Source: Streptomyces sp. WMMB303 (GTDB lineage Bacteria > Actinomycetota > Actinomycetes > Streptomycetales > Streptomycetaceae). Taken from it: DNA of 64,000 nucleotides. This document shows positions 24,915 to 33,146 of the stretch, piece after piece (positions within the stretch are counted from its first letter, which is position 1; every line of letters begins with the position of its first letter). Location: contig NZ_JARKIN010000001.1 in the NCBI RefSeq assembly GCF_029351045.1, forward strand, positions 5,177,001 to 5,241,000, in the 5' to 3' direction. The notes under the pieces were generated by a model. The model was not told the origin of the DNA. It did not search any database and saw only the letters and a list, made by a program, of their open reading frames with translations. The translations under genes and the position numbers were made by a program.

Positions 24915-26093
24915 TCAGCCCGCGCCGACGAAGACGACCAGCAGCAGCCAGACAACCGGCGCGGTCGGCAGCAGCGAGTCGAGCCGGTCCATGATGCCGC
25001 CGTGCCCGGGCAGCAGGGTCCCCATGTCCTTGATGCCCAGGTCCCGCTTCATCATCGACTCGCCCAGATCGCCCAGGGTGGCGCTGACCGCTACCGCGAG
25101 GCCCAGCAGCAGGCCCTGCCACCAGCGACCGTCGTCGATCAGGAACTGCGTGCACAGGGCGCCCGCCGCCATGGCGAAGGCCACCGCGCCGACCAGCCCC
25201 TCCCGGGTCTTGCCGGGGCTGATCCGGGGGGCCAGCTTGTGTCGCCCGAACCGCCAGCCCACCGCGTAGGCGCCGGTGTCGCTGACCACGGTGAGGATCA
25301 GGAACGTCAGTACCCGCCAGGGTCCGTCGTCCGCCGCCAGCATCAGGGCGACGAAGGTGGCGAGGAAGGGCACGTAGAAGGCGGCGAAGAGGGCCGCCGT
25401 CACATCCCGCAGGTAGTCGGCCGCAGGCTGCGTCATGCGCCAGGCCAGCACCGTCAGAGCTGTGAGCGCCATGGCGATCCAGGCACCCTCCGCGCCCCGC
25501 AGATAGCCGGCGATCGTCATGGCCGCGCCGCCGAGCGCCAGCGGCACCAGCGGGACCTGGATCCCCTTGCGCTCCCGCAGCCGCGAGGTCAGTTCCCAGA
25601 GCCCGACGACGACCGCCAGCACGATGACGCCGAGAAAGGCCGGCTTGTAGAAGAACAGCGCAGCCAGGATGACGACGCCGAGGCCCAGACCGACCCCTAT
25701 CGCCGCGGGCAGGTCCCGCCCGGCGCGCTTCCTGCCCCCCTCTGCAGCTGCGGTCGTTTCGGGCTGCCGAGGGGTGTGGGGCGGTTCCGGTCCGTCCTGG
25801 CCGTGCCGCGCGCCGGAGGGACCGGCGGGATCTGTGGGGCCGGGGCCGTCGGGGCCGCGCCGGCGGGCACGGCCGTCTTCAGCGTCACCGGGGCTCCCGG
25901 GGTCGGGTGCAATGGGCATACGCCGAGTCTGCGACGCGTCGCCGCCCACATCGTGCACGGGGACGCTCACGTCGTGGGCGGACACCGGACCATCGCCCGG
26001 GCGGGGCATCGCCGCGGGTGCGGCGGAGCCCTGCTCGGGAGGGCCCCAGTAGCCCGCGTCCGGTTGCGGCGCTCCCCAGGAAGAGTCGTTCAC
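24915..26093 (-). CDS. cdsA: Phosphatidate cytidylyltransferase
   Basis: The 392-residue membrane enzyme makes CDP-diacylglycerol from CTP and phosphatidate, the entry point to phosphatidylglycerol, cardiolipin and phosphatidylinositol synthesis. About eight transmembrane helices follow a hydrophilic, Pro/Gly/Asp-rich N-terminal tail of roughly 130 residues. The CDS signature is near the C-terminus (SMMKRDLGIKDMGTLLPGHG, then GIMDRLDSL), with the metal-binding Asp residues. The long N-terminal tail is normal for streptomycete CdsA. It lies 39 bases downstream of frr. Confidence 0.93.
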   Translation of the reverse strand: MNDSSWGAPQPDAGYWGPPEQGSAAPAAMPRPGDGPVSAHDVSVPVHDVGGDASQTRRMPIAPDPGSPGDAEDGRARRRGPDGPGPTDPAGPSGARHGQDGPEPPHTPRQPETTAAAEGGRKRAGRDLPAAIGVGLGLGVVILAALFFYKPAFLGVIVLAVVVGLWELTSRLRERKGIQVPLVPLALGGAAMTIAGYLRGAEGAWIAMALTALTVLAWRMTQPAADYLRDVTAALFAAFYVPFLATFVALMLAADDGPWRVLTFLILTVVSDTGAYAVGWRFGRHKLAPRISPGKTREGLVGAVAFAMAAGALCTQFLIDDGRWWQGLLLGLAVAVSATLGDLGESMMKRDLGIKDMGTLLPGHGGIMDRLDSLLPTAPVVWLLLVVFVGAG

Positions 26094-26132
26094 AGATAGC
26101 AGCCTTCGACCTCGGACCTTGGGACGGTGGGC

Positions 26133-26693
26133 TCAGACTTCGAGCAGCTCGGACTCCTTGTGCTTGAGCAGCTCGTCCACCTGTGCGACGTACTTGGAGG
26201 TGGTGTCGTCGAGTTCCTTCTCGCCCCTGCGGCCCTCGTCCTCACCGACCTCGCCGTCCTTGATGGCCTTGTCCATGGTCTCCTTGGCCTTGCGCCGAAT
26301 GCTCCGGATGGAGATCTTGGCGTCCTCGCCCTTGGCCTTGGCGACCTTGATGTACTCCCGGCGGCGTTCCTCGGTCAGCTCGGGGAACGTCACCCGGATG
26401 ATATGGCCGTCGTTCGACGGGTTGACGCCCAGATCCGAGTCGCGGATGGCCTGTTCGATGTTGCGCAGCGAGCTCTTGTCGAACGGGGTGACCACCGCCA
26501 TCCGGGGCTCCGGTACGGAGAACGACGCGAGCTGGTTGATCGGCGTCATCGTGCCGTAGTACTCGGCCACGATCTTGTTGAACATCGCCGGGTGCGCACG
26601 GCCGGTGCGGATAGCGGCGAAGTCCTCCTTGGCGACGACGACCGCCTTCTCCATCTTTTCCTCGGCTTCGAGGAGGGTCTCTTCGATCACCAC
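26133..26693 (-). CDS. frr: Ribosome recycling factor
   Basis: This 186-residue protein has the standard length and the hallmark segments EKMEKAVVVAKEDFAAIRTGRAHP near the N-terminus and RREYIKVAKAKGEDAKISIRS in the second half of the coiled three-helix domain. With EF-G it splits post-termination ribosomes. Its position in the order rpsB-tsf-pyrH-frr-cdsA is conserved in actinomycetes. Confidence 0.97.
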   Translation of the reverse strand: MVIEETLLEAEEKMEKAVVVAKEDFAAIRTGRAHPAMFNKIVAEYYGTMTPINQLASFSVPEPRMAVVTPFDKSSLRNIEQAIRDSDLGVNPSNDGHIIRVTFPELTEERRREYIKVAKAKGEDAKISIRSIRRKAKETMDKAIKDGEVGEDEGRRGEKELDDTTSKYVAQVDELLKHKESELLEV

Positions 26694-26961
26694 GTGCTCC
26701 TGGTTCGATGAATGAGCCTGACTGCTTCATCCGGGGCTGTGAGCTGACGGCCGCCCCGCGGGCCGCCCCGGCCCCCGCGATGCCCTGCTGCCTGCACGGT
26801 GTCCGACCGGCAGGCTGTTGTCCATCCCCGTACCGGGCCGTTCCGGCGCCACGGTGTTGCCGTCGGCGCCTGCCGACCGGTGGCCGGCAGCCCGGCCGGA
26901 TCCGCGGATCCGCCGACCGGGCCGCTGCCGGGTCCGGGTTCGGAGCCGGATTGGGGGCCGG

Positions 26962-27717
26962 TCAGGGCCGGGTGCCCTGGTTGCTGACCAGGGTGCCGAT
27001 CTTCTCACCCTTGACGGCGCGGCCGATATTGCCCTCGGCCAGCAGCTCGAAGACGAGAATCGGCAACTTGTTGTCCCTGCAGAGCGTGATCGCGGTCATG
27101 TCGGCGACCTTGAGATCGCGGGTGATGACCTCGCCGTACTCGAGCGCGTCGAACTTCACCGCCGCGGGGTTGCGCGCCGGGTCGGAGTCGTAGACGCCGT
27201 CCACACCGTTCTTGCCCATGAGCATCACCTCGGCGTTGATCTCCAGAGCACGCTGGGCGGCCGTGGTGTCGGTGGAGAAATAGGGCATCCCCATACCCGC
27301 ACCGAAGATGACGACGCGGCCCTTCTCCAGGTGGCGGATCGCACGGAGCGGGATGTACGGCTCGGCGACCTGCCCCATCGTGATGGCGGTCTGCACTCGC
27401 GAGTCGATGCCCTCCTTCTCCAGGAAGTCCTGGAGTGCCAGGCAGTTCATCACGGTGCCGAGCATGCCCATGTAGTCCGAGCGCGCGCGGTCCATACCGC
27501 GCTGCTGGAGCTCGGCCCCCCGGAAGAAGTTGCCGCCGCCGATGACGACAGCCATCTCGGCCCCGTCCTGGACGACCGAGGCGATCTCCCGGGCCATCTT
27601 GTGCACGACGTCGGGGTCGACACCGAGTCCGCCGCCACCGGCGAACGCCTCGCCGGAGAGCTTCAGCAGGAAGCGCCGTCGGCCGTCGCTGTCGTTGTCG
27701 GTGTCATTGCTGCTCAT
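26962..27717 (-). CDS. pyrH: Uridylate kinase
   Basis: This 251-residue amino-acid-kinase-fold UMP kinase makes UDP from UMP and ATP. The motifs FLLKLSGEAFAG, GGGNFFRG and LMGKNGVDGVYDSDP are all intact. The ATG at 27717 has GAGGAG seven bases upstream, so the longer frame beginning at 27735 was not used. A hairpin terminator lies between tsf and this gene, and 268 bases without a recognised gene separate it from frr. Confidence 0.97.
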   Translation of the reverse strand: MSSNDTDNDSDGRRRFLLKLSGEAFAGGGGLGVDPDVVHKMAREIASVVQDGAEMAVVIGGGNFFRGAELQQRGMDRARSDYMGMLGTVMNCLALQDFLEKEGIDSRVQTAITMGQVAEPYIPLRAIRHLEKGRVVIFGAGMGMPYFSTDTTAAQRALEINAEVMLMGKNGVDGVYDSDPARNPAAVKFDALEYGEVITRDLKVADMTAITLCRDNKLPILVFELLAEGNIGRAVKGEKIGTLVSNQGTRP

Positions 27718-27743
27718 GGAGATCTCCTCGTGCACATACGAAA

Positions 27744-27792
27744 GAGGCCATTGCCGTCGGATCCTCGCGGTTCCCTCTGCGGCAATGGCCTC
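27744..27792 (-). terminator. Terminator/attenuator between tsf and pyrH
   Basis: A 13-bp perfect inverted repeat (27744-27756 with 27780-27792) is followed on the minus strand by TTTC. It should end or attenuate the rpsB-tsf message, which leaves pyrH partly independent. Confidence 0.75.
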
Positions 27793-27916
27793 CTCGTCAC
27801 AACTGCCCTGTGCCCGACCTTATCGGGCCCGGGCCGGTTCCGGGCGCGCTACCCGGTGTGCTCCACCTCCGAGCGAGCGGAACCGGCCTGCGCGGGATGC
27901 GTCGGGAACGGGGTCC

Positions 27917-28753
27917 TCAGGCACCGACGCGGAAGCGGGCGAAGCGCTTCAGCGACACACCGGCCTCGTCCAGGACCTTCTGCACGGACTTCTTGTTGTC
28001 CTTGGCGAAGGGCTGGTCCAGGAGGGTGTTCTCCTTGAAGAAGCCGTTGACCCGGCCCTCGATGATCTTCGGCAGGGCGGCCTCGGGCTTGCCCTCCTCG
28101 CGGGCCGTCTCCTCGGCGATGCGGCGCTCGTTGGCGACCGTCTCCTCCGGGATGTCCTCGCGGGTCAGGTACGCCGGGGCGAAGGCGGCGATGTGCTGCG
28201 CGACGTCCTTGGCGATCTCCTCGTTCGCGGCGTCCAGCTCGACGAGCACACCGACCTGCGGGGGCAGGTCCGGGCTGGTGCGGTGCAGGTAGGAGCCCAC
28301 GAAGGCGCCGGAGAACTGCGCGAAGCGGTCCAGCACGATCTTCTCGCCGAGGCTGGCGTTGGCCTCGTCGACGTACGCCTGCACGGTCTTGCCGGACTCG
28401 ATCTCGGAAGCGAGCAGCGCGTCGATGTCGGCCGGCGAGGTGGCCTCGATGTGCGCCGCGATGGCCTCGGCGGCGGCGAGGAACTTCTCACCCTTGGCGA
28501 CGAAGTCCGTCTCGCACTTGAGCTCGACCAGCACACCGGTGGCGTTGTCGGCGGCGATGCGGGTGATGACCGCGCCGTTCTCGGCGGTGCGGCTCTCGCG
28601 CTTGGCCACGCCCTTCTGGCCCTTGACGCGCAGGACCTCGACGGCCTTGTCGACGTTGCCCTCGGCCTCGTCCAGCGCCTTCTTGCAGTCCATCATGCCG
28701 GCGCCGGTCAGCTCCCGGAGCTTCTTGACGTCGGCGGCGGTGTAGTTCGCCAT
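27917..28753 (-). CDS. tsf: Translation elongation factor Ts
   Basis: This 278-residue nucleotide exchange factor for EF-Tu has the N-terminal UBA-like segment ADVKKLRELTGAGMMDCKKA, the TDFVAKGE core motif and the C-terminal LDQPFAKDNKKSV. Length is normal. It is downstream of rpsB, separated by about 150 bases that contain a hairpin. Confidence 0.97.
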   Translation of the reverse strand: MANYTAADVKKLRELTGAGMMDCKKALDEAEGNVDKAVEVLRVKGQKGVAKRESRTAENGAVITRIAADNATGVLVELKCETDFVAKGEKFLAAAEAIAAHIEATSPADIDALLASEIESGKTVQAYVDEANASLGEKIVLDRFAQFSGAFVGSYLHRTSPDLPPQVGVLVELDAANEEIAKDVAQHIAAFAPAYLTREDIPEETVANERRIAEETAREEGKPEAALPKIIEGRVNGFFKENTLLDQPFAKDNKKSVQKVLDEAGVSLKRFARFRVGA

Positions 28754-28826
28754 GGTCTGTGAATCTCTTCTCGGAAAGTCGGTGAGGTTGGTTCGGAGTC
28801 ACACGGGACCGGCTCAGCTCACGGCT

Positions 28827-28857
28827 GGACGGCGGGGGCACCCGGCCCCCGCCGTCC
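28827..28857 (-). terminator. Hairpin between rpsB and tsf
   Basis: A perfect 13-bp stem (28827-28839 with 28845-28857) encloses ACCCG. It may act as a partial terminator that sets the rpsB to tsf ratio, since the two genes are usually cotranscribed. Confidence 0.7.
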
Positions 28858-28900
28858 CACCGCGGACCTGTGGGCCCACGTGATCCACGTGACCCGTGGG

Positions 28901-29809
28901 TCAGCCCTGCTGCTCGGCGGGGGCCGCCGCCTGCTCGTCCTCGGCAGCGGTACCGGCGGCCTCAGCGGCGGGCTGAGCCTCGGCCTCGGCCTCGGCGGGC
29001 TTCTCCGCCTCGGCAGCCGGCTTCTCGGCGGCCTTCTCGCCCTCGAGGAGGTCACGCTCCCACTCGGCCAGCGGCTCACCGGCGGCCTTCTCGCCCTTGC
29101 TCTCGCCGGAGCCCCCGGACGAACGGGCGATGAGGCCCTCCGCCACGGCGTCCGCGATCACGCGGGTCAGCAGAGTGACGGAGCGGATCGCGTCGTCGTT
29201 GCCCGGGATCTTGTAGTCGACCTCGTCGGGGTCGCAGTTGGTGTCGAGGATCGCCACCACCGGGATGTTGAGCTTGCGCGCCTCGCCGACGGCGATGTGC
29301 TCCTTCTTGGTGTCCACGATCCAGACGGCGCTGGGCACCTTCTGCATCTCGCGGATACCACCGAGGGTCTTCTCCAGCTTGGCCTTCTCGCGGGAGAGGA
29401 CCAGCAGCTCCTTCTTGGTGAGGCCGGAGGCGGCCACGTCCTCGAAGTCGATCTGCTCCAGCTCCTTGAGGCGCTGCAGCCGCTTGTAGACCGTCGAGAA
29501 GTTGGTGAGCATGCCGCCGAGCCAGCGCTGGTTCACGTAGGGCATACCCACGCGGGTGGCCTGCTCGGCGATGGCCTCCTGGGCCTGCTTCTTGGTGCCG
29601 ACGAACATGATGGAGCCGCCGTGGGCGACGGTCTCCTTGACGAACTCGTAGGCGCGGTCGATGTACGACAGCGACTGGAGCAGGTCGATGATGTAGATGC
29701 CGTTGCGCTCGGTGAAGATGAAGCGCTTCATCTTCGGGTTCCAGCGACGGGTCTGGTGCCCGAAGTGGACGCCGCTCTCCAGCAGCTCCCGCATCGTGAC
29801 GACGGCCAT
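28901..29809 (-). CDS. rpsB: 30S ribosomal protein S2
   Basis: This 302-residue S2 starts MAVVTMRELLESGVHFGHQT and contains NPKMKRFIF and DTKKEHIAVGEARKLNIPVV, all diagnostic. The last 60 residues form an Ala/Glu-rich tail (repeats of EAEKPAEAEA type) that is typical of actinomycete S2 and probably disordered. The ribosome site AAGGAG lies at a good distance before the ATG at 29809. Confidence 0.97.
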   Translation of the reverse strand: MAVVTMRELLESGVHFGHQTRRWNPKMKRFIFTERNGIYIIDLLQSLSYIDRAYEFVKETVAHGGSIMFVGTKKQAQEAIAEQATRVGMPYVNQRWLGGMLTNFSTVYKRLQRLKELEQIDFEDVAASGLTKKELLVLSREKAKLEKTLGGIREMQKVPSAVWIVDTKKEHIAVGEARKLNIPVVAILDTNCDPDEVDYKIPGNDDAIRSVTLLTRVIADAVAEGLIARSSGGSGESKGEKAAGEPLAEWERDLLEGEKAAEKPAAEAEKPAEAEAEAQPAAEAAGTAAEDEQAAAPAEQQG

Positions 29810-30314
29810 GGCCGTTCTCCTTGGTGTACTCGGTTGTCGTCAGCGGAGGCCGGACGCCCCCGCTTGCCTGACGCCCCGACGCGCCGCCCGGAGGGTTCCG
29901 GCGTGGAGACCGGGACCGTTCCTGGGACCGAGATGCGCGGCCACCGGGTGAGGGTGGCGGGGCGTGCGAAGTCAGCCCGGTCACCCGGGCCGCACCAGCA
30001 GTGTACGGGACCGCGGAGGGGCGCCGCGCCCGCCGGGGGCCGGGCGCCGTACCGCGGGCGTCGGGCACCGAAGGTCCGCGGGGGACCGGGGCGCGGAGTC
30101 GGTTCCGGGGCCGGACGCCGCCCGGCGCGGGCCCCTCGCACGGATGACGAGCGCGGAAGGCCAGCAGCCGCTCCCCGTGCCGCCCGGCGCCCTCACCTCC
30201 GGCGCCACACCCCGATCCCCTCATCGGGGTGACGGAGCTGTCCACAATCGGCCGGTTGTCCACAGCCCCGGACCATGATCCCCGCGCAACGGCGAACCGG
30301 GTCACCGTTCTGCC
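29810..30314. other. Divergent intergenic region between rpsB and the M23 gene
   Basis: These 505 bases hold no supported gene. The right half contains a hairpin (arms 30210-30216 and 30223-30229, 7 bp, 6-base loop) and two DnaA-box-like 9-mers (30238-30246, 30256-30264). The left half is the rpsB leader, with its promoter probably near a TACACT hexamer on the minus strand at 30005-30000. Confidence 0.5.
30238..30264. promoter_or_regulatory. Pair of DnaA-box-like sequences
   Basis: CTGTCCACA (30238-30246) and TTGTCCACA (30256-30264) match the streptomycete DnaA box and start 18 bases apart on the same strand. They lie about 50-75 bases before the M23 peptidase gene. Known: DnaA also acts as a transcription regulator. 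Inference: these may regulate the M23 gene or rpsB, or titrate DnaA. Confidence 0.5.
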
Positions 30315-32090
30315 ATGGAACAGCCTCCCTTCCCCGGCGACGACTCGGGCCGCGCCCTCCCGGTCTCGCGGCCTTCCCGTTCCCGCGCTCCGCACCGACG
30401 GGGAGCGCGACGGGGAGCGGCCCGCGCCGCCGGGCACGCGGCGCGGGCCGTTCTCCTGCTGGGGCTGCTGGGGCTGCTGGTCCTGCTGAGCTCCCTTCCC
30501 GATGTGAGCACGATGACCGCACCCGCCGCGGCCCGCGCGGTGGAGCCGTCCGCCGCCACGGATGCCCGCGAGGCCGTGAGAGCGGGGGGCGGGCCGAGCC
30601 ACGCGTCCGGAGACCGCGATCCCCCGGGCCGGGAAGCGGACCTCCCGGTGGCCGGGCGGGCCTGGCCGGTCCGGGGAAGAGGCGGTGCCGGGAGGCCGCT
30701 GGTGCTGCGCGGCTGGGATCCACCGCCCGAACCGTGGTCGGCGGGCCACCGCGGGGTCGACCTCGCCTCCGGCGCCGGGCAGCCCGTACGCGCGGTGGCG
30801 GCGGGCCGGGTCTCGTTCGCCGGACGGGTCGCGGGGCGGTGGGCGGTCTCCATCGAGCTCAGCGGCTCGGGACGGCCTCCGCTGCGGACGACGTACCAGC
30901 CGGTGCGGCCCTCCGTGCACAAGGGCGAGCAGGTGCGGGCCGGTCAGCGGGTGGGCACACTCCTGCGCGGCACTCACTGTCCGCGCACGTGCCTGCACTG
31001 GGGGCTGCTGCGGGGCAAGCGCTATCTCGACCCGCTCTCCCTGCTGCCCGCCGCGCTCCTTGGCGGACCCTCCCGGCTGCTGCCCGTCCGCGGAGTGCCG
31101 GTACCGGACGAGGGCAGCGCCCCGGGGCGGCGGGAATCGGCGGACAGCGGACCGGGCCGGGTGCCGCAGGCCGCTGCCACCGACAGAGACAGCCCGGCCG
31201 CCGGCCTGGGCGCCTCGGCTCTCGCGCTGGGCGCGCTGTGGGCGCACCGGCGGCTGAACGGCAGGTCCGGGGCAAGGCCGCGGGCCGCGGGCGGTGGCCG
31301 ATCGGCCGGATGCCGGGAGGCGGAAGGACCGCCTCCCACCGACCGCCTGTCCGCGGTCAGCCGCGGACGCCGTTCAGCGCCATGGAGACGGCGGCCTCGG
31401 CGATCTGCTCCGGGTCCTCGGCGGCTCCCAGCTCGATACGACGCACCCCCGCGTCCACGACGCCCTGCAGCAGCACGGCGACGAGACGGGGCCGGGCGTG
31501 GCCGAGCTCGCCGAGCGCCTCGACGACCATCGAGATCAGCCCGCCATGTGCGGCGCGGATCCGCTCGCGCGCCCCTCCATCCAGTTCACCCGCGGAGATC
31601 GCGACGACGGCGCGGTGGCGGCGGTCCCCGACCAGGGCCAACTGCCTGCGGACGTATGCCTCGACCTTGCCCCCGGGTGTCGGTGCGGCCCGCATGGCCG
31701 ACTCGACCTCGGCTGCCCACACCGGGAAGTCGGCAGCGCACAGCTCTTCGACGACCGCGGCACGGGAGCGGAAGTACTCGTAGACGGAGGAGCGCGCCAA
31801 GCCGGTGCGCTGCGCGAGGGCGGGGAAGGTCAGGGCTTCCGTACCGCCCTCGGACAGCAGTGACCTGGCGGCGTCCAGCAGGGCCGCGCGCTGCATCGTC
31901 CGGTGCTCGGCCACGGAGGCCGCTCGAATCCTGGGCACGACCCCAGCTTAAGGAGGGACGGTCGAAAGTTGCACGGGTCCCGTGCGACCGGCTGGGTCAG
32001 CGTCCCGCGTCGGCGAGCTTGGCCCGCAGTTGCAGAACCGATTTGGTGTGGATCTGGCTGACCCTGCTCTCCGTGACCCCGAGCACCTGA
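30315..32090 (+). CDS. M23-family peptidase homologue with anomalous open C-terminus
   Basis: The credible protein is about the first 315 residues (to roughly 31270): an N-terminal basic region, one membrane helix at 45-62, a linker, and an M23/LytM-type domain at about 115-250. Zinc ligands His145 and Asp149 (HRGVD) and His228 (CLHWG) are visible; the first His of the usual HxH motif is replaced by Cys226, with Cys222 close by. A hydrophobic Ala/Leu segment ends near residue 312. The frame then has no stop until 32090, running antisense to the TetR gene and into the end of whiG as an Arg/Pro-rich tail that looks like a shadow. A lost stop or a base error near 31270-31350 is likely. Probable role: cell-wall binding or remodelling, activity uncertain. 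Confidence 0.65.
   Translation: MEQPPFPGDDSGRALPVSRPSRSRAPHRRGARRGAARAAGHAARAVLLLGLLGLLVLLSSLPDVSTMTAPAAARAVEPSAATDAREAVRAGGGPSHASGDRDPPGREADLPVAGRAWPVRGRGGAGRPLVLRGWDPPPEPWSAGHRGVDLASGAGQPVRAVAAGRVSFAGRVAGRWAVSIELSGSGRPPLRTTYQPVRPSVHKGEQVRAGQRVGTLLRGTHCPRTCLHWGLLRGKRYLDPLSLLPAALLGGPSRLLPVRGVPVPDEGSAPGRRESADSGPGRVPQAAATDRDSPAAGLGASALALGALWAHRRLNGRSGARPRAAGGGRSAGCREAEGPPPTDRLSAVSRGRRSAPWRRRPRRSAPGPRRLPARYDAPPRPRRPAAARRRDGAGRGRARRAPRRPSRSARHVRRGSARAPLHPVHPRRSRRRRGGGGPRPGPTACGRMPRPCPRVSVRPAWPTRPRLPTPGSRQRTALRRPRHGSGSTRRRRSAPSRCAARGRGRSGLPYRPRTAVTWRRPAGPRAASSGARPRRPLESWARPQLKEGRSKVARVPCDRLGQRPASASLARSCRTDLVWIWLTLLSVTPST
31357..31938 (-). CDS. TetR family transcriptional regulator
   Basis: This 193-residue protein has an N-terminal TetR helix-turn-helix (RAALLDAARSLLSEGGTEAL, then FPALAQRTGLARSSVYEYF) and an all-helical ligand domain behind it. 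Ligand and targets are unknown. It lies 58 bases upstream of whiG on the same strand in transcription order, although whiG is downstream and probably independently expressed from its own promoter. The neighbouring M23 gene, read on the opposite strand, overlaps it entirely if its open frame is taken literally. Confidence 0.85.
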   Translation of the reverse strand: MPRIRAASVAEHRTMQRAALLDAARSLLSEGGTEALTFPALAQRTGLARSSVYEYFRSRAAVVEELCAADFPVWAAEVESAMRAAPTPGGKVEAYVRRQLALVGDRRHRAVVAISAGELDGGARERIRAAHGGLISMVVEALGELGHARPRLVAVLLQGVVDAGVRRIELGAAEDPEQIAEAAVSMALNGVRG

Positions 32091-32851
32091 CCGATCTCGG
32101 CGAGGGTGAGACCTTCGTAGTAGTAGAGGGTGACCACCGTCTTCTCCCGTTCGGGGAGGGTGTTGATGGCCCGTGCCAGCAGCCGCCGCAGCTCCCGGTC
32201 CTCGGCAACCTCGACGGGGTTGTCGGCTGCGGTGTCCTCCAGCGTGTCCACCAGAGACAGCCGGTCGCCGCCGTCCCCTCCGACGTGCAGCAGTTCCTCC
32301 AGAGCCACCACGTTGGCCAGGGACAACTGGCTGAAGACGCCGTGCAGTTCCTCCGTCTCGATGCCCATCTCCTCGGCGACTTCCGACTCGGAGGGGCTCC
32401 GCCTGAGCCGGGCCTCGAGGGTGGCGTAGGCACGCTCCACGGCGCGGGCCTTCTGCCGTACCGACCGGGGGATCCAGTCCAGCGCCCGCAGTTCGTCGAT
32501 CATCGCGCCCCGGATGCGGGTGATGGCGTAGGTCTCGAACTTGATGGAGCGGGAGGGGTCGAACTTCTCGATGGCGTCGATGAGTCCGAAGATCCCCGAG
32601 GAGACGAAGTCGGCCTGCTCGACATTGGACGGCAGGCCGACGCTCACCCGGCCCGCGACGTACTTGACCAGCGGCGAATAGTGCAGGATGAGCTGTTCGC
32701 GCAGCCCGCTGTCCGCTGTGGCCTTGTAGGACCGCCAGAGTTCATCCAGCGAGCTGGGCGCAGTCCTGGGCGTATCGTCGTCGACCACGAGGCGCGCGGC
32801 TGCGGCGGCCGCTGCGGCGGTGCGGTCGGGCCCGGAGATGTGCTGAGGCAT
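31997..32851 (-). CDS. whiG: RNA polymerase sigma factor WhiG
   Basis: This 284-residue sigma-28/FliA-type factor commits aerial hyphae to sporulation in streptomycetes. Region 2 (FVSSGIFGLIDAIEKFDPSR, then FETYAITRIRGAMIDELRAL), region 3 (RSPSESEVAEEMGIETEEL) and region 4 (LPEREKTVVTLYYYEGLTLAEIGQVLGVTESRVSQIH) are all clear. The ATG at 32851 (MPQHISG) matches the known WhiG N-terminus; the open frame extends further upstream without conserved sequence. Known biology: an anti-sigma factor holds it inactive until development. Confidence 0.96.
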   Translation of the reverse strand: MPQHISGPDRTAAAAAAAARLVVDDDTPRTAPSSLDELWRSYKATADSGLREQLILHYSPLVKYVAGRVSVGLPSNVEQADFVSSGIFGLIDAIEKFDPSRSIKFETYAITRIRGAMIDELRALDWIPRSVRQKARAVERAYATLEARLRRSPSESEVAEEMGIETEELHGVFSQLSLANVVALEELLHVGGDGGDRLSLVDTLEDTAADNPVEVAEDRELRRLLARAINTLPEREKTVVTLYYYEGLTLAEIGQVLGVTESRVSQIHTKSVLQLRAKLADAGR

Positions 32852-33146
32852 ACGTCGCCTTGAGCCGTTCTGCTGGGTAGTGGTGGTCTGTCGGTGCGGA
32901 AGCGTGAGTCTGATTGCGAGATGGTGTGAGCGTAGCGTGACCGCGACGTCGCGGTAAGCGACGTCCTGGTTCCTTCCCGGCGTCGGCATGCTCCTTTCCG
33001 CGGTTGTTCGGCGGCACGGGAGGCGGACGCGGCGCGGATGACCGGGCACGGGGCCGGGGTGACCTGCCCCGCGGGACCCGCGCCGCCCCGGTGAGCGCGC
33101 ACGGCTCACCCTTTCACCCGATAGCCCCAGGTCAAGGACCGCCTCA
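32852..33146. other. whiG promoter region
   Basis: No gene was recognised between dprA and whiG. The middle, around 32900-32960, is less GC-rich than its surroundings and is the likely promoter or leader of whiG. No specific operator could be assigned. Confidence 0.4.

Noticed and set aside
30685..31257. Second frame in the M23 gene (190 residues)
   Set aside because: It lacks the peptidase motifs. It is relevant only as the frame a single-base error could shift into.
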